Below are positions 9,072-20,565 of a stretch of 45,086 nucleotides of DNA, piece after piece. This DNA comes from Verrucomicrobiales bacterium (lineage in GTDB: Bacteria > Verrucomicrobiota > Verrucomicrobiia > Verrucomicrobiales > DEV007): NCBI GenBank assembly GCA_028047635.1, contig JAOFXR010000024.1:1-45086 (forward strand), in the 5' to 3' direction. The position numbers and the translations under genes were made by a program. Position 1 is the stretch's first letter, and the number at the start of each line of letters is the position of its first letter. Below the pieces are notes generated by a model. It had not been told where the DNA came from. It saw nothing but the letters and a program-made list of their open reading frames with translations, and did no database searches.

Positions 9072-10526
9072 TCACGTCAGTATCTCTTTCACAACGCGAC
9101 GTTTTTCTACTCCGGTGAGTCGGGAATCGAGGCCTTGATGTTTCACCGTGAAGCGCTCGTGGTTGATTCCGAGGTTGTGCAGCACGGTCGCGTTGAAGTC
9201 ATTGATGTGCACCGGATCCTTTACGATGTTGTAAGAGTAATCGTCGGTTTCCCCGTAATCGAAACCGGCTTTGAATCCTCCTCCGGCAACCCAGGTAGAG
9301 AAGCATCTGCCATGATGATCACGCCCGTGATTGTCTTTCGTTAGTTTTCCCTGGCTGTAGATCGTGCGTCCGAATTCTCCTCCGAAAATGACGGCGGTGT
9401 CTTCCAGCATTCCGCGCTCTTCGAGATCTTTCACGAGAGCTGCGGCCGGTTGATCGACACTCTCGCAGTTGTGCGCGAGCTCTTTCGGTAAACTGCCATG
9501 TTGATCCCAGCCGCGGTGAAATAGCTGGATAAATCGAGTGCCGCGCTCCGCCATGCGGCGGGCCAAAATACAGTTCGCGGCAAAGCTTCCTTTTTCCCGG
9601 GACTGCGGGCCATATTGATCAAAAATGTAATCAGGCTCTTCAGTCGTATCCATGAGGTCGGGAACGGAAGACTGCATCCGGAATGCCATTTCATACTGGG
9701 AGATTCGTGAGGCGATTTCGGGATCGCCGACTTCCTGCAATCGCTGTCGGTTCAGGTCGCCGAGTCCGTCGAGCATACTGCGACGAAGATTGCTATCGAT
9801 TCCGTCAGGATTGTTGAGGTAGAGAACGGGATCGTTACCGCTTCTGAATTGAACGCCCTGATACTGAGAGGGAAGAAATCCACTTCCCCAAAGTCGCGCA
9901 TAGAGCGCCTGGCCGGGTTTTTTGCCCACCGAAATCATGGTGACGTATGCGGGAAGGTTGTCGCTCAGTGAACCGAGCCCATACGCGAGCCATGAACCCA
10001 TGCTGGGGTGGCCGAACTGTTGCGTTCCCGTGTTAATGTAGGTGATCGCAGGGTCATGATTGATCGCTTCCGTATTCATCGTGCGAATCAGCGTGATCTT
10101 ATCGGCAATGGAGGCGGTGTGCGGAAGGATGTCCGTGTTCATCCAGGTGCCACGTTCTCCGACGCGCTCAAAGTTGAACATCGGGGCGACACAGGGAAAC
10201 TCCTTTTGACCACTCGTCATTCCGGTGATGCGTTGGCCGTTTCGAATCGATTCGGGGAGCTCAGTCCCGTGAAGCTCTTTCATCTTCGGCTTGTAGTCGA
10301 ACATGTCGATGTGCGACGGGCCACCGGCCATGAAAAGATAAATGACCCGCTTCGCTTTCGGAGCAAAGTGAGGCAGTGCGGAGCCCATGCCGCCCGGCGC
10401 TGAAACCGCTCCGCTGAGTTGAGACGGCAGCAGGCTCGAGAGCGCGGCACCTCCGAGGAGGCTGCAAGACTGCCCCAGAAACTGGCGGCGGTTGCTGAGT
10501 TGTTGAAGTTCGGATAGAGCGTTCAT
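9072..10526 (-). CDS. DUF1501 family protein, Tat-exported, sulfatase-like fold
   Basis: 484 residues. The N-terminus has a twin-arginine signal ([10 protein letters not shown] followed by [11 protein letters not shown]). The body is typical DUF1501: [20 protein letters not shown], then [38 protein letters not shown] in two parts, [17 protein letters not shown] and [17 protein letters not shown]1501 is related to the alkaline phosphatase/sulfatase superfamily, but its biochemical activity is not established. It follows the DUF1549/DUF1553 gene by 19 bases, the standard two-gene unit in Planctomycetes and Verrucomicrobia, where many paralogous pairs occur per genome and a role in extracellular polysaccharide use has been proposed. 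Family is certain; role is inference. Confidence 0.93.
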   Translation of the reverse strand: MNALSELQQLSNRRQFLGQSCSLLGGAALSSLLPSQLSGAVSAPGGMGSALPHFAPKAKRVIYLFMAGGPSHIDMFDYKPKMKELHGTELPESIRNGQRITGMTSGQKEFPCVAPMFNFERVGERGTWMNTDILPHTASIADKITLIRTMNTEAINHDPAITYINTGTQQFGHPSMGSWLAYGLGSLSDNLPAYVTMISVGKKPGQALYARLWGSGFLPSQYQGVQFRSGNDPVLYLNNPDGIDSNLRRSMLDGLGDLNRQRLQEVGDPEIASRISQYEMAFRMQSSVPDLMDTTEEPDYIFDQYGPQSREKGSFAANCILARRMAERGTRFIQLFHRGWDQHGSLPKELAHNCESVDQPAAALVKDLEERGMLEDTAVIFGGEFGRTIYSQGKLTKDNHGRDHHGRCFSTWVAGGGFKAGFDYGETDDYSYNIVKDPVHINDFNATVLHNLGINHERFTVKHQGLDSRLTGVEKRRVVKEILT

Positions 10527-10545
10527 CTCGTTTTCGTGCGTAAAA

Positions 10546-13500
10546 TTAGTTGCGTGTCAGGACTTCGTCGAGGTTCAGGATGAGGCTTGCGACAAGGGTC
10601 CAGGCGGCTTGTTCCGGCGCGGGAAAAGTGGTGGTGTTTTCGGAGTCTCCGTGGCTGAGGACTTGGGTAGCTTTCTCTGGACCTCCCTGATAGCTTGCGA
10701 GGCTGCGGTCGTGAACTTCGACGAGCGTTTCCAGTTCGCCGCTGAGCGGAGGTCGTGCCGTCGCAAGCTCAAACAGATAGCCCGCGCGCTCGGTCGTTGT
10801 CTGTCCGCCTTCCTTCATGATTCGGTTGGCGAGATGGCGGGATGCTTCCATGAGTTGCACATCGTTCATTGCCGCGAGCGCTTGAAGCGGCGTGTTGGTT
10901 CGAGGACGTTTCACGACACAGGTTTCACGATTGGGCGCGTCGAAGATAACCATCGCAGGGGGAGGAGATGAACGCTTCCAGTAGGTGTAGAGGCTGCGGC
11001 GGAAAAGTTTGTCCCCTTTGTCCTGAATAAATTTTGGATTTCCACCGAGACTGACTTCTGCCCAAAGACCGGGGGGCTGGTAAGGCTTCACACCGGGGCC
11101 GCCGCTTTCGTCTAGTAAAAGACCGCTAAGTGCGAGGGCGTTGTCCCGAATCATTTCTGCCTGCAATCGGAATCGGGGTGCTCGCGCGAGAAGCCGGTTC
11201 TCAGGATCTTTTTCTAAATCCTTTGCTCCAACGTGGGAGGACTGACGGTAGGTTGAGGACATCACGATCTGTTTGGCGAGACGTTTCATGTCCCAGCCGT
11301 TTTCGCGAAAATCGACCGCGAGCCAATCGAGTAATTCGGGGTGTGAGGGGAAGTCTCCCTGCGCGCCGAGGTCGGCGGTGGAGTTGACAATGCCGTGCCC
11401 AAAGAAGAGTTGCCAGACCTGGTTCACCGCGACGCGGGAGGTGAGAGGATGATCTTCGCTGAAAAGCCAGTTCGCGAGCGTGAGTCGGTTCGCGGGGGCG
11501 TTGGCTGGAAGCGGGGGAAGAATCGCGGGCGTTCCCGGAACGATGACCTCGTCTTCCTTCGGAGCGTCATAGGCGCCTCGGTCGAGGATGTAAGTCTTCC
11601 GCATTTTTTCAGGCGGATTGTCCGCCATGACCATGGAAGTGGTTTTGCCGGTGAGGATTTGAAGTCGCTTCGCTTCGGTGAGTATTTCTTCCGAGCGCTG
11701 TTTTTTGAACTGACCGGATTTGGAAAACGCATCGGTATTCGCGATCGTCGTTTGCTGACTCCCACGTTTTCTGGCGAGGGTATTTACGGATTCTGCTGTG
11801 AGATCGCGCTGGGTCCATTCGATCTCCTTTTCAGAAAGTGCCCGGTCGTAGACTTGGATTTCATCGATTTCTGCTTTGGCTCCACCGCCCTGTGAGCGAC
11901 CTCCAATTTTGAAAGGAACCTCGTTTTTGATGGTTCCGGTGAGCTTTTTCGCCTCCACATCATGCTCAATTGGTTTCCCGTTGAGGTAGATTTTGACGCT
12001 TTCTGGAGTGCCGCCGCCATTGTAAGTAATCGCGACATGCTCCCACTGATTCGGCTTTAGTTTTTCTTTCCCTACGACTTTAACCGCGTTGGACGGCCAT
12101 TTGTTCACGATGTGCATTGCAGGACGACCTCCCTGTATCCAAAGATCCCAGCCACGATAATCTTTCGACGAGTCCATTTTTGAAAGGACGGCACCTCCGG
12201 TATTTGCGTCGGCAATTTTGACCCATGCGGAGATCGTCATTTTGCTCTTGTTATCGAACTCCGTGAATCCGGGACCTTCAAAAGTGCGGCTGCCGTTGAG
12301 TTCGATCGCTGAACCGAATTTGCCGTCGGGCTTGTTCAGGAGAATCGTTTTTCCAGCAAGGTCCTTGCTGGATTGAGCGTCGAGTAAAGTGAATCCGGAG
12401 GATTCGTTGAGAGGAAAGTAATGCTTCAGGTTCTTGAGCCTGGCTGCGGCATCAGGTTCCGGATCGGCAGTTCCCGGAGCCACCTTCGCGAGTGCCTTTA
12501 TTCGTTCAGTCTCGACCAATGCCCGTTGCTCGGTCAGCGTTTTTTCCACTTCTTTGAGCTTGTCTTCCTCCACCTCCGTCACCACTTCCACGACGGGAGA
12601 CTGATTGCCTTTTCTCGTCTGCATTCCGGGGTCTTCGGTGTTATTGAAGTAGGCGTAGAACTGGTAATATTCTTTGTGGGAAATGGGATCGTATTTGTGA
12701 TCGTGACATTGCGCGCATTCCATCGAAAGTCCGAGCCAGACATTTGAAGTGGTTTTGACCCGGTCGGCGACATAGCTGACGCGCAGTTCTTCTGCGATCG
12801 CGCCACCTTCGTCGGAGGAAGGATGATTGCGATTAAATCCTGAGGCAATGAGTTGAGCGTTGCTCGCGTTCGGAAGTAGATCTCCGGCTAACTGTTCGAT
12901 CGAAAACTGATCATAAGGCTGGTTTTGGTTGAAGGCATTCACGACCCAATCCCTCCATGGCCACATATCACGGGGGCCATCGGCGTGCATTACTGAGGTA
13001 TCTCCGTAGCGGGCTGCATCGAGCCACATCAGTGCCATGCGTTCGCCAAAATGGGGAGAGGCGAGAAGACGATCGACGAGGGTGCTGACCGCATTCTCAG
13101 ACGTGTCTCCGAGGAGGTTTTTAACCTCTGTTTTTGTCGGGGGAAGTCCTGTTAGATCAAAAGTGAGACGACGGATCAGCGTGCGGCGGTCCGTCTCATC
13201 TGATGGGTTTAACGATTCCGCTGCCAGTCTTGATTTGATAAAGGCGTCGATGTGAGATGTGCCTGCTTTTTTGACGTCGATCTCCTGTTTCACGGGAGGG
13301 ATAAAGGCCCAATGCTCAGTCCATTCAGCTCCGCTCTCGATCCACGCTTTCATGAGATCTATTTCTCTTCCAGTCAGTTTCTTATTCGACTCGCGAGGTG
13401 GCATGAGGTCTTCTTGATCGTCTGAGATAATGCGATGCCAGGCTTCGCTGCCGTTGAGGTCGCCGGCGCGAAAAGCGGTCACACCCTCAATCGCCTGAAA

Positions 13501-13680
13501 TGCATTTTCTTTGAGATCCAAGCGGAGGTCCGCTTCACGATGTTCTTCATCGGGGCCGTGACAAAAAAAGCACTTATCGGAAAGGATGGGCCGGATGTCC
13601 CTCGCGAAATCGACCTCTGCCGAGATTCCGGCGAGGGGAAGCAACGCGGTGGTTGCGAGAATGAATAGAGGCAGTTTCAT
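10546..13680 (-). CDS. PSCyt1-DUF1549-LamG-DUF1553 secreted multidomain protein
   Basis: 1044 residues with a Sec signal peptide (1-21). A planctomycete-type cytochrome C domain follows, with the haem motif C37-x2-C40-H41 ([19 protein letters not shown]). DUF1549 spans about 145-345 and contains the second CxxCH ([15 protein letters not shown]). A LamG/concanavalin-like module lies about 420-620 (FPLNESSGF ... [18 protein letters not shown] ... KIYLNGKP), and DUF1553 about 725-1010 ([49 protein letters not shown]). The LamG insert suggests carbohydrate binding outside the cytoplasm. It is the first gene of the pair with DUF1501. The role as part of a glycan-processing or redox complex is proposed for the family, not shown. 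Confidence 0.93.
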   Translation of the reverse strand: MKLPLFILATTALLPLAGISAEVDFARDIRPILSDKCFFCHGPDEEHREADLRLDLKENAFQAIEGVTAFRAGDLNGSEAWHRIISDDQEDLMPPRESNKKLTGREIDLMKAWIESGAEWTEHWAFIPPVKQEIDVKKAGTSHIDAFIKSRLAAESLNPSDETDRRTLIRRLTFDLTGLPPTKTEVKNLLGDTSENAVSTLVDRLLASPHFGERMALMWLDAARYGDTSVMHADGPRDMWPWRDWVVNAFNQNQPYDQFSIEQLAGDLLPNASNAQLIASGFNRNHPSSDEGGAIAEELRVSYVADRVKTTSNVWLGLSMECAQCHDHKYDPISHKEYYQFYAYFNNTEDPGMQTRKGNQSPVVEVVTEVEEDKLKEVEKTLTEQRALVETERIKALAKVAPGTADPEPDAAARLKNLKHYFPLNESSGFTLLDAQSSKDLAGKTILLNKPDGKFGSAIELNGSRTFEGPGFTEFDNKSKMTISAWVKIADANTGGAVLSKMDSSKDYRGWDLWIQGGRPAMHIVNKWPSNAVKVVGKEKLKPNQWEHVAITYNGGGTPESVKIYLNGKPIEHDVEAKKLTGTIKNEVPFKIGGRSQGGGAKAEIDEIQVYDRALSEKEIEWTQRDLTAESVNTLARKRGSQQTTIANTDAFSKSGQFKKQRSEEILTEAKRLQILTGKTTSMVMADNPPEKMRKTYILDRGAYDAPKEDEVIVPGTPAILPPLPANAPANRLTLANWLFSEDHPLTSRVAVNQVWQLFFGHGIVNSTADLGAQGDFPSHPELLDWLAVDFRENGWDMKRLAKQIVMSSTYRQSSHVGAKDLEKDPENRLLARAPRFRLQAEMIRDNALALSGLLLDESGGPGVKPYQPPGLWAEVSLGGNPKFIQDKGDKLFRRSLYTYWKRSSPPPAMVIFDAPNRETCVVKRPRTNTPLQALAAMNDVQLMEASRHLANRIMKEGGQTTTERAGYLFELATARPPLSGELETLVEVHDRSLASYQGGPEKATQVLSHGDSENTTTFPAPEQAAWTLVASLILNLDEVLTRN

Positions 13681-13840
13681 AGAAATCGGACTTCAATTAT
13701 AGGCACAGACTTTCGGTGTGGCCTGTTCTTTCAGGGTACGTGTTTCCTGAGGGAAAGGGGCGTAAGATGACGATTCTGTAGGGATTACGAGGAAAGGTTT
13801 GTAAGAGACACCACCGCGTTTTTAAGATAAGATTCAAATT

Positions 13841-14377
13841 ATGAGGACTTTTTCAGTATTAATCGCAACGGCGGCTGCCATTTTTTTCTCTCCGCTTCAG
13901 GCACAGGATGCCCCGACCCCTGACGGGCAACAACCGGGTATCGCAGGGTTTTGGGAAGTGGTGACTTCTTCAGGGCGTTTTGTGGCGCGTCTCGGCGATA
14001 TCACGTCGGTCACCCAGCATGAGTATATTATCGATGGCGCCGTCCGGGTCTTCGAGTGCACAGTTGATACCCGCGGGCAGCAGACGGCCCGTTTCTATTA
14101 TATCGAACCTGTTTCGGCAAGTTCATCGATCACGGCCGGTAGCGCGACAATTGATCGGATTACGAGCATTGCGAATAAGGTTGGTGAAAAGACGGGGCAT
14201 GGCGATGTCGATTCTAACGTCACCAAGCATTACCCGGATACGACCCACGCCAAAACGTCCGAATTCCGCCTCCAGAATAAGGCGACGATTGGCCAGATTT
14301 ACGATCATGCGCGCCGTGTATGGGCAGAGGAAAAAGGACGCGGTGGTCAGAATATGCTCATCATTCGTGGTGGCTAG
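13841..14377 (+). CDS. Secreted protein of unknown function
   Basis: 178 residues. A signal peptide is clear (MRTFSVLIATAAAIFFSPLQA, probable cleavage before QDAP). The mature part begins with a proline-rich linker, then a compact beta-rich segment (FWEVVTSSGRFVARLGDITSV, split by short turns), a region with several Asp/His residues (KTGHGDVDSNVTKHYPDTTH) and a C-terminal helix (IGQIYDHARRVWAEEK). No cysteine pattern or family motif is visible except one Cys in the beta region. It is divergent from the DUF1549/DUF1553 gene, with 160 bases between them, and precedes the aldo/keto reductase by 65 bases. I do not assign a function. Confidence 0.75.
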   Translation: MRTFSVLIATAAAIFFSPLQAQDAPTPDGQQPGIAGFWEVVTSSGRFVARLGDITSVTQHEYIIDGAVRVFECTVDTRGQQTARFYYIEPVSASSSITAGSATIDRITSIANKVGEKTGHGDVDSNVTKHYPDTTHAKTSEFRLQNKATIGQIYDHARRVWAEEKGRGGQNMLIIRGG

Positions 14378-14395
14378 GTTCGAGGTGTATTTTTC

Positions 14396-14445
14396 TATAA
14401 TCCTTTTTGATTTGTAGACGCCTTGGGCCTTAACATGGGCCCATG
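14396..14445 (+). promoter_or_regulatory. TATAAT box and palindrome ahead of the aldo/keto reductase
   Basis: TATAAT lies at 14396-14401, 41 bases before the ATG, but no good -35 box stands 17 bases upstream. A perfect 12-bp palindrome (CATGGGCCCATG, 14434-14445) overlaps the start codon at 14443 and could be an operator or a start-site hairpin. Both are weak calls that could be chance. Confidence 0.2.
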
Positions 14446-15480
14446 ATCTATCGCGATATTCCGAACTCGGATCTTTCCGTCAGCCTGATTGGGCTCGGAA
14501 CGATGACCTGGGGTGAACAAAATACCGAGGCTGAGGGGCACGAGCAAATGTACTACGCCCTAGAGCAGGGGGTGAATCTTTTTGATACTGCCGAGATGTA
14601 TCCAGTGCCTCCGGTCGCGGAGACGTGTAATGAGACCGAACGGATCATTGGCACCTGGTTCGCCAATAGCGGAAAGCGGGATGAAGTAGTTCTCGCGACG
14701 AAAGCAGCCGGTTCCGGACCTCATGTCACCCATATTCGTGACGGAAACCGCTTTGATGAGAAAAATCTGAAAGAAGCGGTCGAAGGCTCATTAAGGCGAT
14801 TGCAAACAGATCGAATCGATCTGTATCAACTGCACTGGCCTGATCGCCCTGTGCCGCTTTTTGGGGCTCGAGATTACTCTCCCCCGAAGCAGTCCGATTC
14901 CATTCCGATAGAAGAGACACTCTCCGTTCTGGGAGCGCTCGTTCAGTCGGGAAAAATTCGACATATCGGTCTTTCCAATGAAACGCCCTGGGGGACGATG
15001 AAGTTTTTGAAAGCGGCAGAGGATCTTGGGCTCCCTCGTGTCATCACGATTCAGAATTCCTACAGCCTCCTCAATCGCACGTTTGACGGGGGGCTTTCAG
15101 AGGTCTGCCACGAGGAAGATGTTCGACTTCTTGCCTATTCTCCACTCGCCTTTGGAAGGCTTTCCGGGAAATACCGTGGCGGGAAAATGCCGGAAGGAGC
15201 ACGAATTACGAAGTGGGAACGTTTTGCGCGCTACAACGGCCCGGCCTCGGATGCGGCAATCGAAGAGTATGCCGCGATTGCTGATGGAGCAGGGTTGGAT
15301 CTCGCTCAAATGTGCCTCGCCTGGATCAACCAGCGCTCCCATGTCGCGAGCAATTTGATTGGTGCGACAACGATGGATCAGTTGAAATCGAACATTGCCA
15401 GCGTTGATATCGAACTGGAAGGGACGGTTCGTAAGGCTATCGACACAGTGCATCACCGGTTTCCCAACCCATGCCCGTGA
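14443..15480 (+). CDS. Aldo/keto reductase, Tas-like
   Basis: 345 residues, the usual length for the Tas/YajO branch of NADP-dependent aldo/keto reductases. Visible are the N-terminal LIGLGTMTWGEQ, the catalytic Asp and Tyr in VNLFDTAEMYP, the Lys in VVLATKAAG, the His in DLYQLHWPD, and the cofactor-binding end around SNLIGATTMDQLKSNI. The insert VPPVAETCNETERIIGTW is characteristic of Tas proteins. The enzyme reduces aldehydes or ketones in the cytoplasm; the natural substrate is not known from sequence. It is not obviously coupled to its neighbours. The start ATG lies in a 12-bp palindrome. Confidence 0.9.
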   Translation: MIYRDIPNSDLSVSLIGLGTMTWGEQNTEAEGHEQMYYALEQGVNLFDTAEMYPVPPVAETCNETERIIGTWFANSGKRDEVVLATKAAGSGPHVTHIRDGNRFDEKNLKEAVEGSLRRLQTDRIDLYQLHWPDRPVPLFGARDYSPPKQSDSIPIEETLSVLGALVQSGKIRHIGLSNETPWGTMKFLKAAEDLGLPRVITIQNSYSLLNRTFDGGLSEVCHEEDVRLLAYSPLAFGRLSGKYRGGKMPEGARITKWERFARYNGPASDAAIEEYAAIADGAGLDLAQMCLAWINQRSHVASNLIGATTMDQLKSNIASVDIELEGTVRKAIDTVHHRFPNPCP

Positions 15481-15572
15481 GTTGCCAGTGGCCCAAATTG
15501 GCCGGTTAAATTAACGTGATTTCAATGTTAAAGTCGCATGACTTTTTTGAGTTTATGCTGTAATTCCCATAA

Positions 15573-17533
<1,961 letters not shown>

Positions 17534-17540
17534 ATGCGAC

Positions 17541-17626
17541 TCAATCAACAGGGTTGACTCATTGATCTAACCCTGTTGATTGAATGACCCAACCCTGTTA
17601 GGTCCGGCACCTGACCCTGTTTGGTC
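17541..17626. repeat. Perfect 15-bp inverted repeat and direct repeats before pyrF
   Basis: 17541-17555 is the exact reverse complement of 17569-17583, with a 13-base loop. The stem contains AACAGGGTT/AACCCTGTT. The AACCCTGTT core recurs downstream in two 14-bp direct repeats, 17591-17604 and 17613-17626 (12 of 14 identical, 22-base period), ending 14 bases before the pyrF ATG. No T-tract follows the stem, which argues against a simple terminator. It may be a regulatory leader for pyrF-pyrE or a REP-like element. Confidence 0.85.
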
Positions 17627-17640
17627 TCATTTTTCGGGAT

Positions 17641-18411
17641 ATGACTTACGCAGAAACGCTTCAGAAACGCATCGCAGCTACAGGCAGTGGCCTCTGTGTG
17701 GGGATTGATCCCCGGCCGGACCTGCATGATTCTCCGGCGGCGATCCAGACTTTTTGCGAGAAGGTCATCGACGAGACGGCGGAATATGCGGCGGTTTTTA
17801 AACCGAACATTGCCTACTTTGAAGCGCTCGGTGTCGTCGGCTACCAGATGATCGAAACGCTCATCGGGCGAATGAAAGACACCGGTGTTCCCATTGTGCT
17901 CGATGCCAAGCGCGGCGATATCGGGACAACTCAGGAACATTACGCGATGGGCTATTTTGGAAACTGGGATGTCGATGCGGTGACCTTGAGTCCCTACATG
18001 GGATTTGATTCGGTGGAGCCGTTTCTTAAATATCCGGGTAAAGGTGTCTACCTCCTCGGGGTGACTTCGAATGCAGGAGCGGCTGATTTGGAGCTGCATG
18101 ACCTGGCGAGCGGACGAAAAGTCTTCGAACTCGTCGGTGATATGGCGGGACGTGCGACCGAACCGGGAAGTATCGGGCTCGTTCTCGGACTGACAAATGC
18201 CTCACCGGAGGTTCTTGCGCGGCTTCCCGATGTGCCGCTTCTGATTCCAGGTCTCGGTGCGCAGGGCGGCGATCTTGATGCCCTGACGGGCCAGGATCGA
18301 AAAGCCCCTTCCGTGATCAATGTTTCCCGTGGAATTCTCTACGCGGATGACGATCTTTCATTCTCTGAAAAAGCCAAAGACTATGCGAACCGAATTGCCA
18401 GCATCACCTGA
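17641..18411 (+). CDS. pyrF: Orotidine-5'-phosphate decarboxylase, type 2
   Basis: 256 residues. Converts OMP to UMP, the last step of pyrimidine synthesis. The N-terminal LCVGIDPRPD, the catalytic VLDAKRGDIGTT (Lys90) and the C-terminal LIPGLGAQGG phosphate-binding region show the family; VDAVTLSPYMGFDSVEPFL and the overall length point to the longer type 2 subfamily (as in mycobacteria) rather than E. coli PyrF. The start has no Shine-Dalgarno motif. The 3' end overlaps pyrE by 29 bases, so the two are translationally linked and catalyse consecutive steps (PyrE, then PyrF). The upstream leader has the inverted repeat at 17541-17583. Confidence 0.95.
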   Translation: MTYAETLQKRIAATGSGLCVGIDPRPDLHDSPAAIQTFCEKVIDETAEYAAVFKPNIAYFEALGVVGYQMIETLIGRMKDTGVPIVLDAKRGDIGTTQEHYAMGYFGNWDVDAVTLSPYMGFDSVEPFLKYPGKGVYLLGVTSNAGAADLELHDLASGRKVFELVGDMAGRATEPGSIGLVLGLTNASPEVLARLPDVPLLIPGLGAQGGDLDALTGQDRKAPSVINVSRGILYADDDLSFSEKAKDYANRIASIT

Positions 18412-18982
18412 AGAAACGATTAAACTGCTCAAGGACTACGGAGCGGTTGAACAGGGCCACTTCGTTCTTGCGAGCGGAAAGCACTCGAATTTCTACGTCA
18501 AAAAAGGGAAGCTCGTTCAGCACCCTTTTGAGCTGCAGGCGATGATTGAGCAGCGTGTCGAGGCGATGCGCGAACTCGGTCAGATCGACGTAGTCCTGAG
18601 CCCTGCGATGGGCGGTGTGCCGGTAGGGCAGCAGGTCGGGCTCGCGGTTCATGCGAGAACGATCTATGCAGAGCGCAATCCGGAGACGAATGAGTTGGAG
18701 CTCAAGCGTGGTTTTGAAATCAAGCCGGGCGAGCGTCTCCTGCTCGTGGAGGATGTCATCACGACAGGGGGGACCTTGCTCGAGCTGACGGATTTTATCC
18801 AATCTCAAGGAGGAGAGGTGGCAGGCGTTTTTGTCGTCGTGAACCGATCCGGCAAAGACAAAGTCGCGGATTATCCCGTCGTTTCCTGCATGGAAATTCA
18901 GTTTCCTGTCTACGAAGCGGATGAAGTTCCCGAGTGGCTCGCTGAGATTCCCGCGGTTCGCCCCGGGACGAAGAAGGTCTAA
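18383..18982 (+). CDS. pyrE: Orotate phosphoribosyltransferase
   Basis: 199 residues from the ATG at 18383, which overlaps the end of pyrF by 29 bases; ATGs at 18320 and 18347 would give a longer N-terminus without family support. The enzyme joins orotate and PRPP to give OMP. Visible are HFVLASGKHSNFYVKKG near the N-terminus, VLSPAMGGVPVGQQVG, and the PRPP-binding motif LLLVEDVITTGGTLLE. Its product is the substrate of the preceding gene's enzyme. The stop is followed by 83 bases before guaB. The sequence FYVKKG with a shorter segment than E. coli PyrE resembles the bacterial/archaeal short form. Confidence 0.95.
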   Translation: MRTELPASPEETIKLLKDYGAVEQGHFVLASGKHSNFYVKKGKLVQHPFELQAMIEQRVEAMRELGQIDVVLSPAMGGVPVGQQVGLAVHARTIYAERNPETNELELKRGFEIKPGERLLLVEDVITTGGTLLELTDFIQSQGGEVAGVFVVVNRSGKDKVADYPVVSCMEIQFPVYEADEVPEWLAEIPAVRPGTKKV

Positions 18983-19065
18983 GTGTCCTCTTCTCAGCGG
19001 GGATCGAATGCGATTTCCCTAAAACTTTCACTTGATCATCGGGAGGTCTCTCCTAAACATTATCT

Positions 19066-20517
19066 ATGGGTGAACTTCCTCTTGGTCTTAGTTTCGATGA
19101 CGTCTTAATGGTGCCTCAGCGCAGTGCTGTGTTGCCTGCCGAGGTCGATATCGCAACTCACGTCACTGCGGGTATTCCGCTGAACATTCCGATCATCTCT
19201 TCGGCGATGGATACGGTGACGGAAGATGCTCTCGCCATCGCTCTTGCTCGTGAAGGCGGACTCGGTGTGATTCACCGCAATATGCCGATTGGTGAGCAGG
19301 CGGATATGGTCGCGAAGGTGAAGCGTTCCGAGAATACGGTGATTTCGGATCCGTTTACGACTTCGGCCGATATTTCCATCGCGACGCTCCAGGCGGTCAT
19401 GAAGGAGAAGGGGGTCAATGGCTTTCCTGTCGTCGATGGCAATGGTATTCTCATGGGAATGGTGACGAGTCGTGATATTTGGTTCATCGAGGATGAGTCG
19501 GCGCCGGTCTCTTCGGTGATGACTCCGCGTGAGAAGCTTGTTACCGCAAAAATTTCGACCGATCTCGATGAGGCTCGTCGTATTCTCCACCAGAACCGCA
19601 TTGAGAAACTTCCACTAGTTGATGATGAAGGGAAGCTTTCCGGGCTCATCACGGCGCAGGATATTGAAAAGAAGGACATGTTTCTCAATTCAGCCAAGGA
19701 TGATCAGGGCCGCCTGCGTGTGGGCGCTGCAATTGGTGTGGGTGAAGATTACTATGAGCGGGCGCAGGCCGTGATCGAAGCGGGTGCTGATGCGGTATTC
19801 ATTGATGCGGCGACGGGTCATACCGAGCGAGTGCTTTCCGTGATCGAAAAACTCCGCAGTGATTTTAATACTCCGGTGGTCGCTGGAAACGTGGTCACTG
19901 AAGAAGGGGCGGCGGATCTTTGCTCTGCGGGAGCGGCCGCGGTGAAAGTGGGCGTGGGTCCCGGTTCTATTTGCACCACGCGTGTCATTGCCGGGGTGGG
20001 AACGCCTCAGTTCAGTGCGATTCAGAATGTGTCGAAGGTGTGTCGCGAGCGTGGCGTTCCGGTGATTGCTGACGGCGGAATCCGTTATTCGGGTGACGTT
20101 GTGAAAGCGATGGCTGCTGGTGCTGATATTGTGATGCTGGGATCTTTGCTTGCCGGTTGCCGTGAGAGTCCCGGTGAGATGGTGAATTACCAGGGGCGAA
20201 CCTGGAAAGAATATCGCGGTATGGGTTCGCTTAAGGCGATGCGTAAAGGATCCGGTGATCGCTACGGTCAGAATTCTTCAGGCAAGTTAGTTGCCGAAGG
20301 GGTGGAGGCACGAGTTCCCTATCGCGGGCATCTTGCTGATACTGTTTTCCAGCTTCTTGGCGGTCTTCGCAGTGGTATGGGTTATGTCGGCGCCGGCAAT
20401 CTTGCTGAGCTTCGCGAGCGCGCGACCTTTGTTCGAATCACTTCCGGTGGCCTCAAAGAGAGTCACGCACACGACATCACGATCACGGAAGAGCCGGTCA
20501 ATTATCAATCCAGCTAG
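19066..20517 (+). CDS. guaB: IMP dehydrogenase
   Basis: 483 residues, usual length. It oxidises IMP to XMP with NAD, the committed step to guanine nucleotides. N-terminal [15 protein letters not shown] and [20 protein letters not shown] begin the barrel; two CBS domains (about 93-205) interrupt it ([36 protein letters not shown]) and are the usual site of nucleotide control. The catalytic loop [15 protein letters not shown] has Cys303; the flap contains GSGDRYGQ. It is followed after 48 bases by guaA, giving the full IMP to GMP route in one transcript. No Shine-Dalgarno motif directly precedes the ATG. Confidence 0.97.
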   Translation: MGELPLGLSFDDVLMVPQRSAVLPAEVDIATHVTAGIPLNIPIISSAMDTVTEDALAIALAREGGLGVIHRNMPIGEQADMVAKVKRSENTVISDPFTTSADISIATLQAVMKEKGVNGFPVVDGNGILMGMVTSRDIWFIEDESAPVSSVMTPREKLVTAKISTDLDEARRILHQNRIEKLPLVDDEGKLSGLITAQDIEKKDMFLNSAKDDQGRLRVGAAIGVGEDYYERAQAVIEAGADAVFIDAATGHTERVLSVIEKLRSDFNTPVVAGNVVTEEGAADLCSAGAAAVKVGVGPGSICTTRVIAGVGTPQFSAIQNVSKVCRERGVPVIADGGIRYSGDVVKAMAAGADIVMLGSLLAGCRESPGEMVNYQGRTWKEYRGMGSLKAMRKGSGDRYGQNSSGKLVAEGVEARVPYRGHLADTVFQLLGGLRSGMGYVGAGNLAELRERATFVRITSGGLKESHAHDITITEEPVNYQSS

Positions 20518-20565
20518 CCATTTTCTTTTTTCTCTCATTTCTCGAGACGTAAACTCTTTTTTTCT

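Noticed and set aside
8982-9344. 120-residue plus-strand reading frame after the phosphatase
   Set aside because: Its start lies in the hairpin pair and most of it is antisense to the C-terminal part of the DUF1501 gene.
17545-18099. 184-residue minus-strand reading frame over pyrF and its leader
   Set aside because: It lies antisense to a conserved enzyme gene and its His/Arg-rich protein has no recognisable features.
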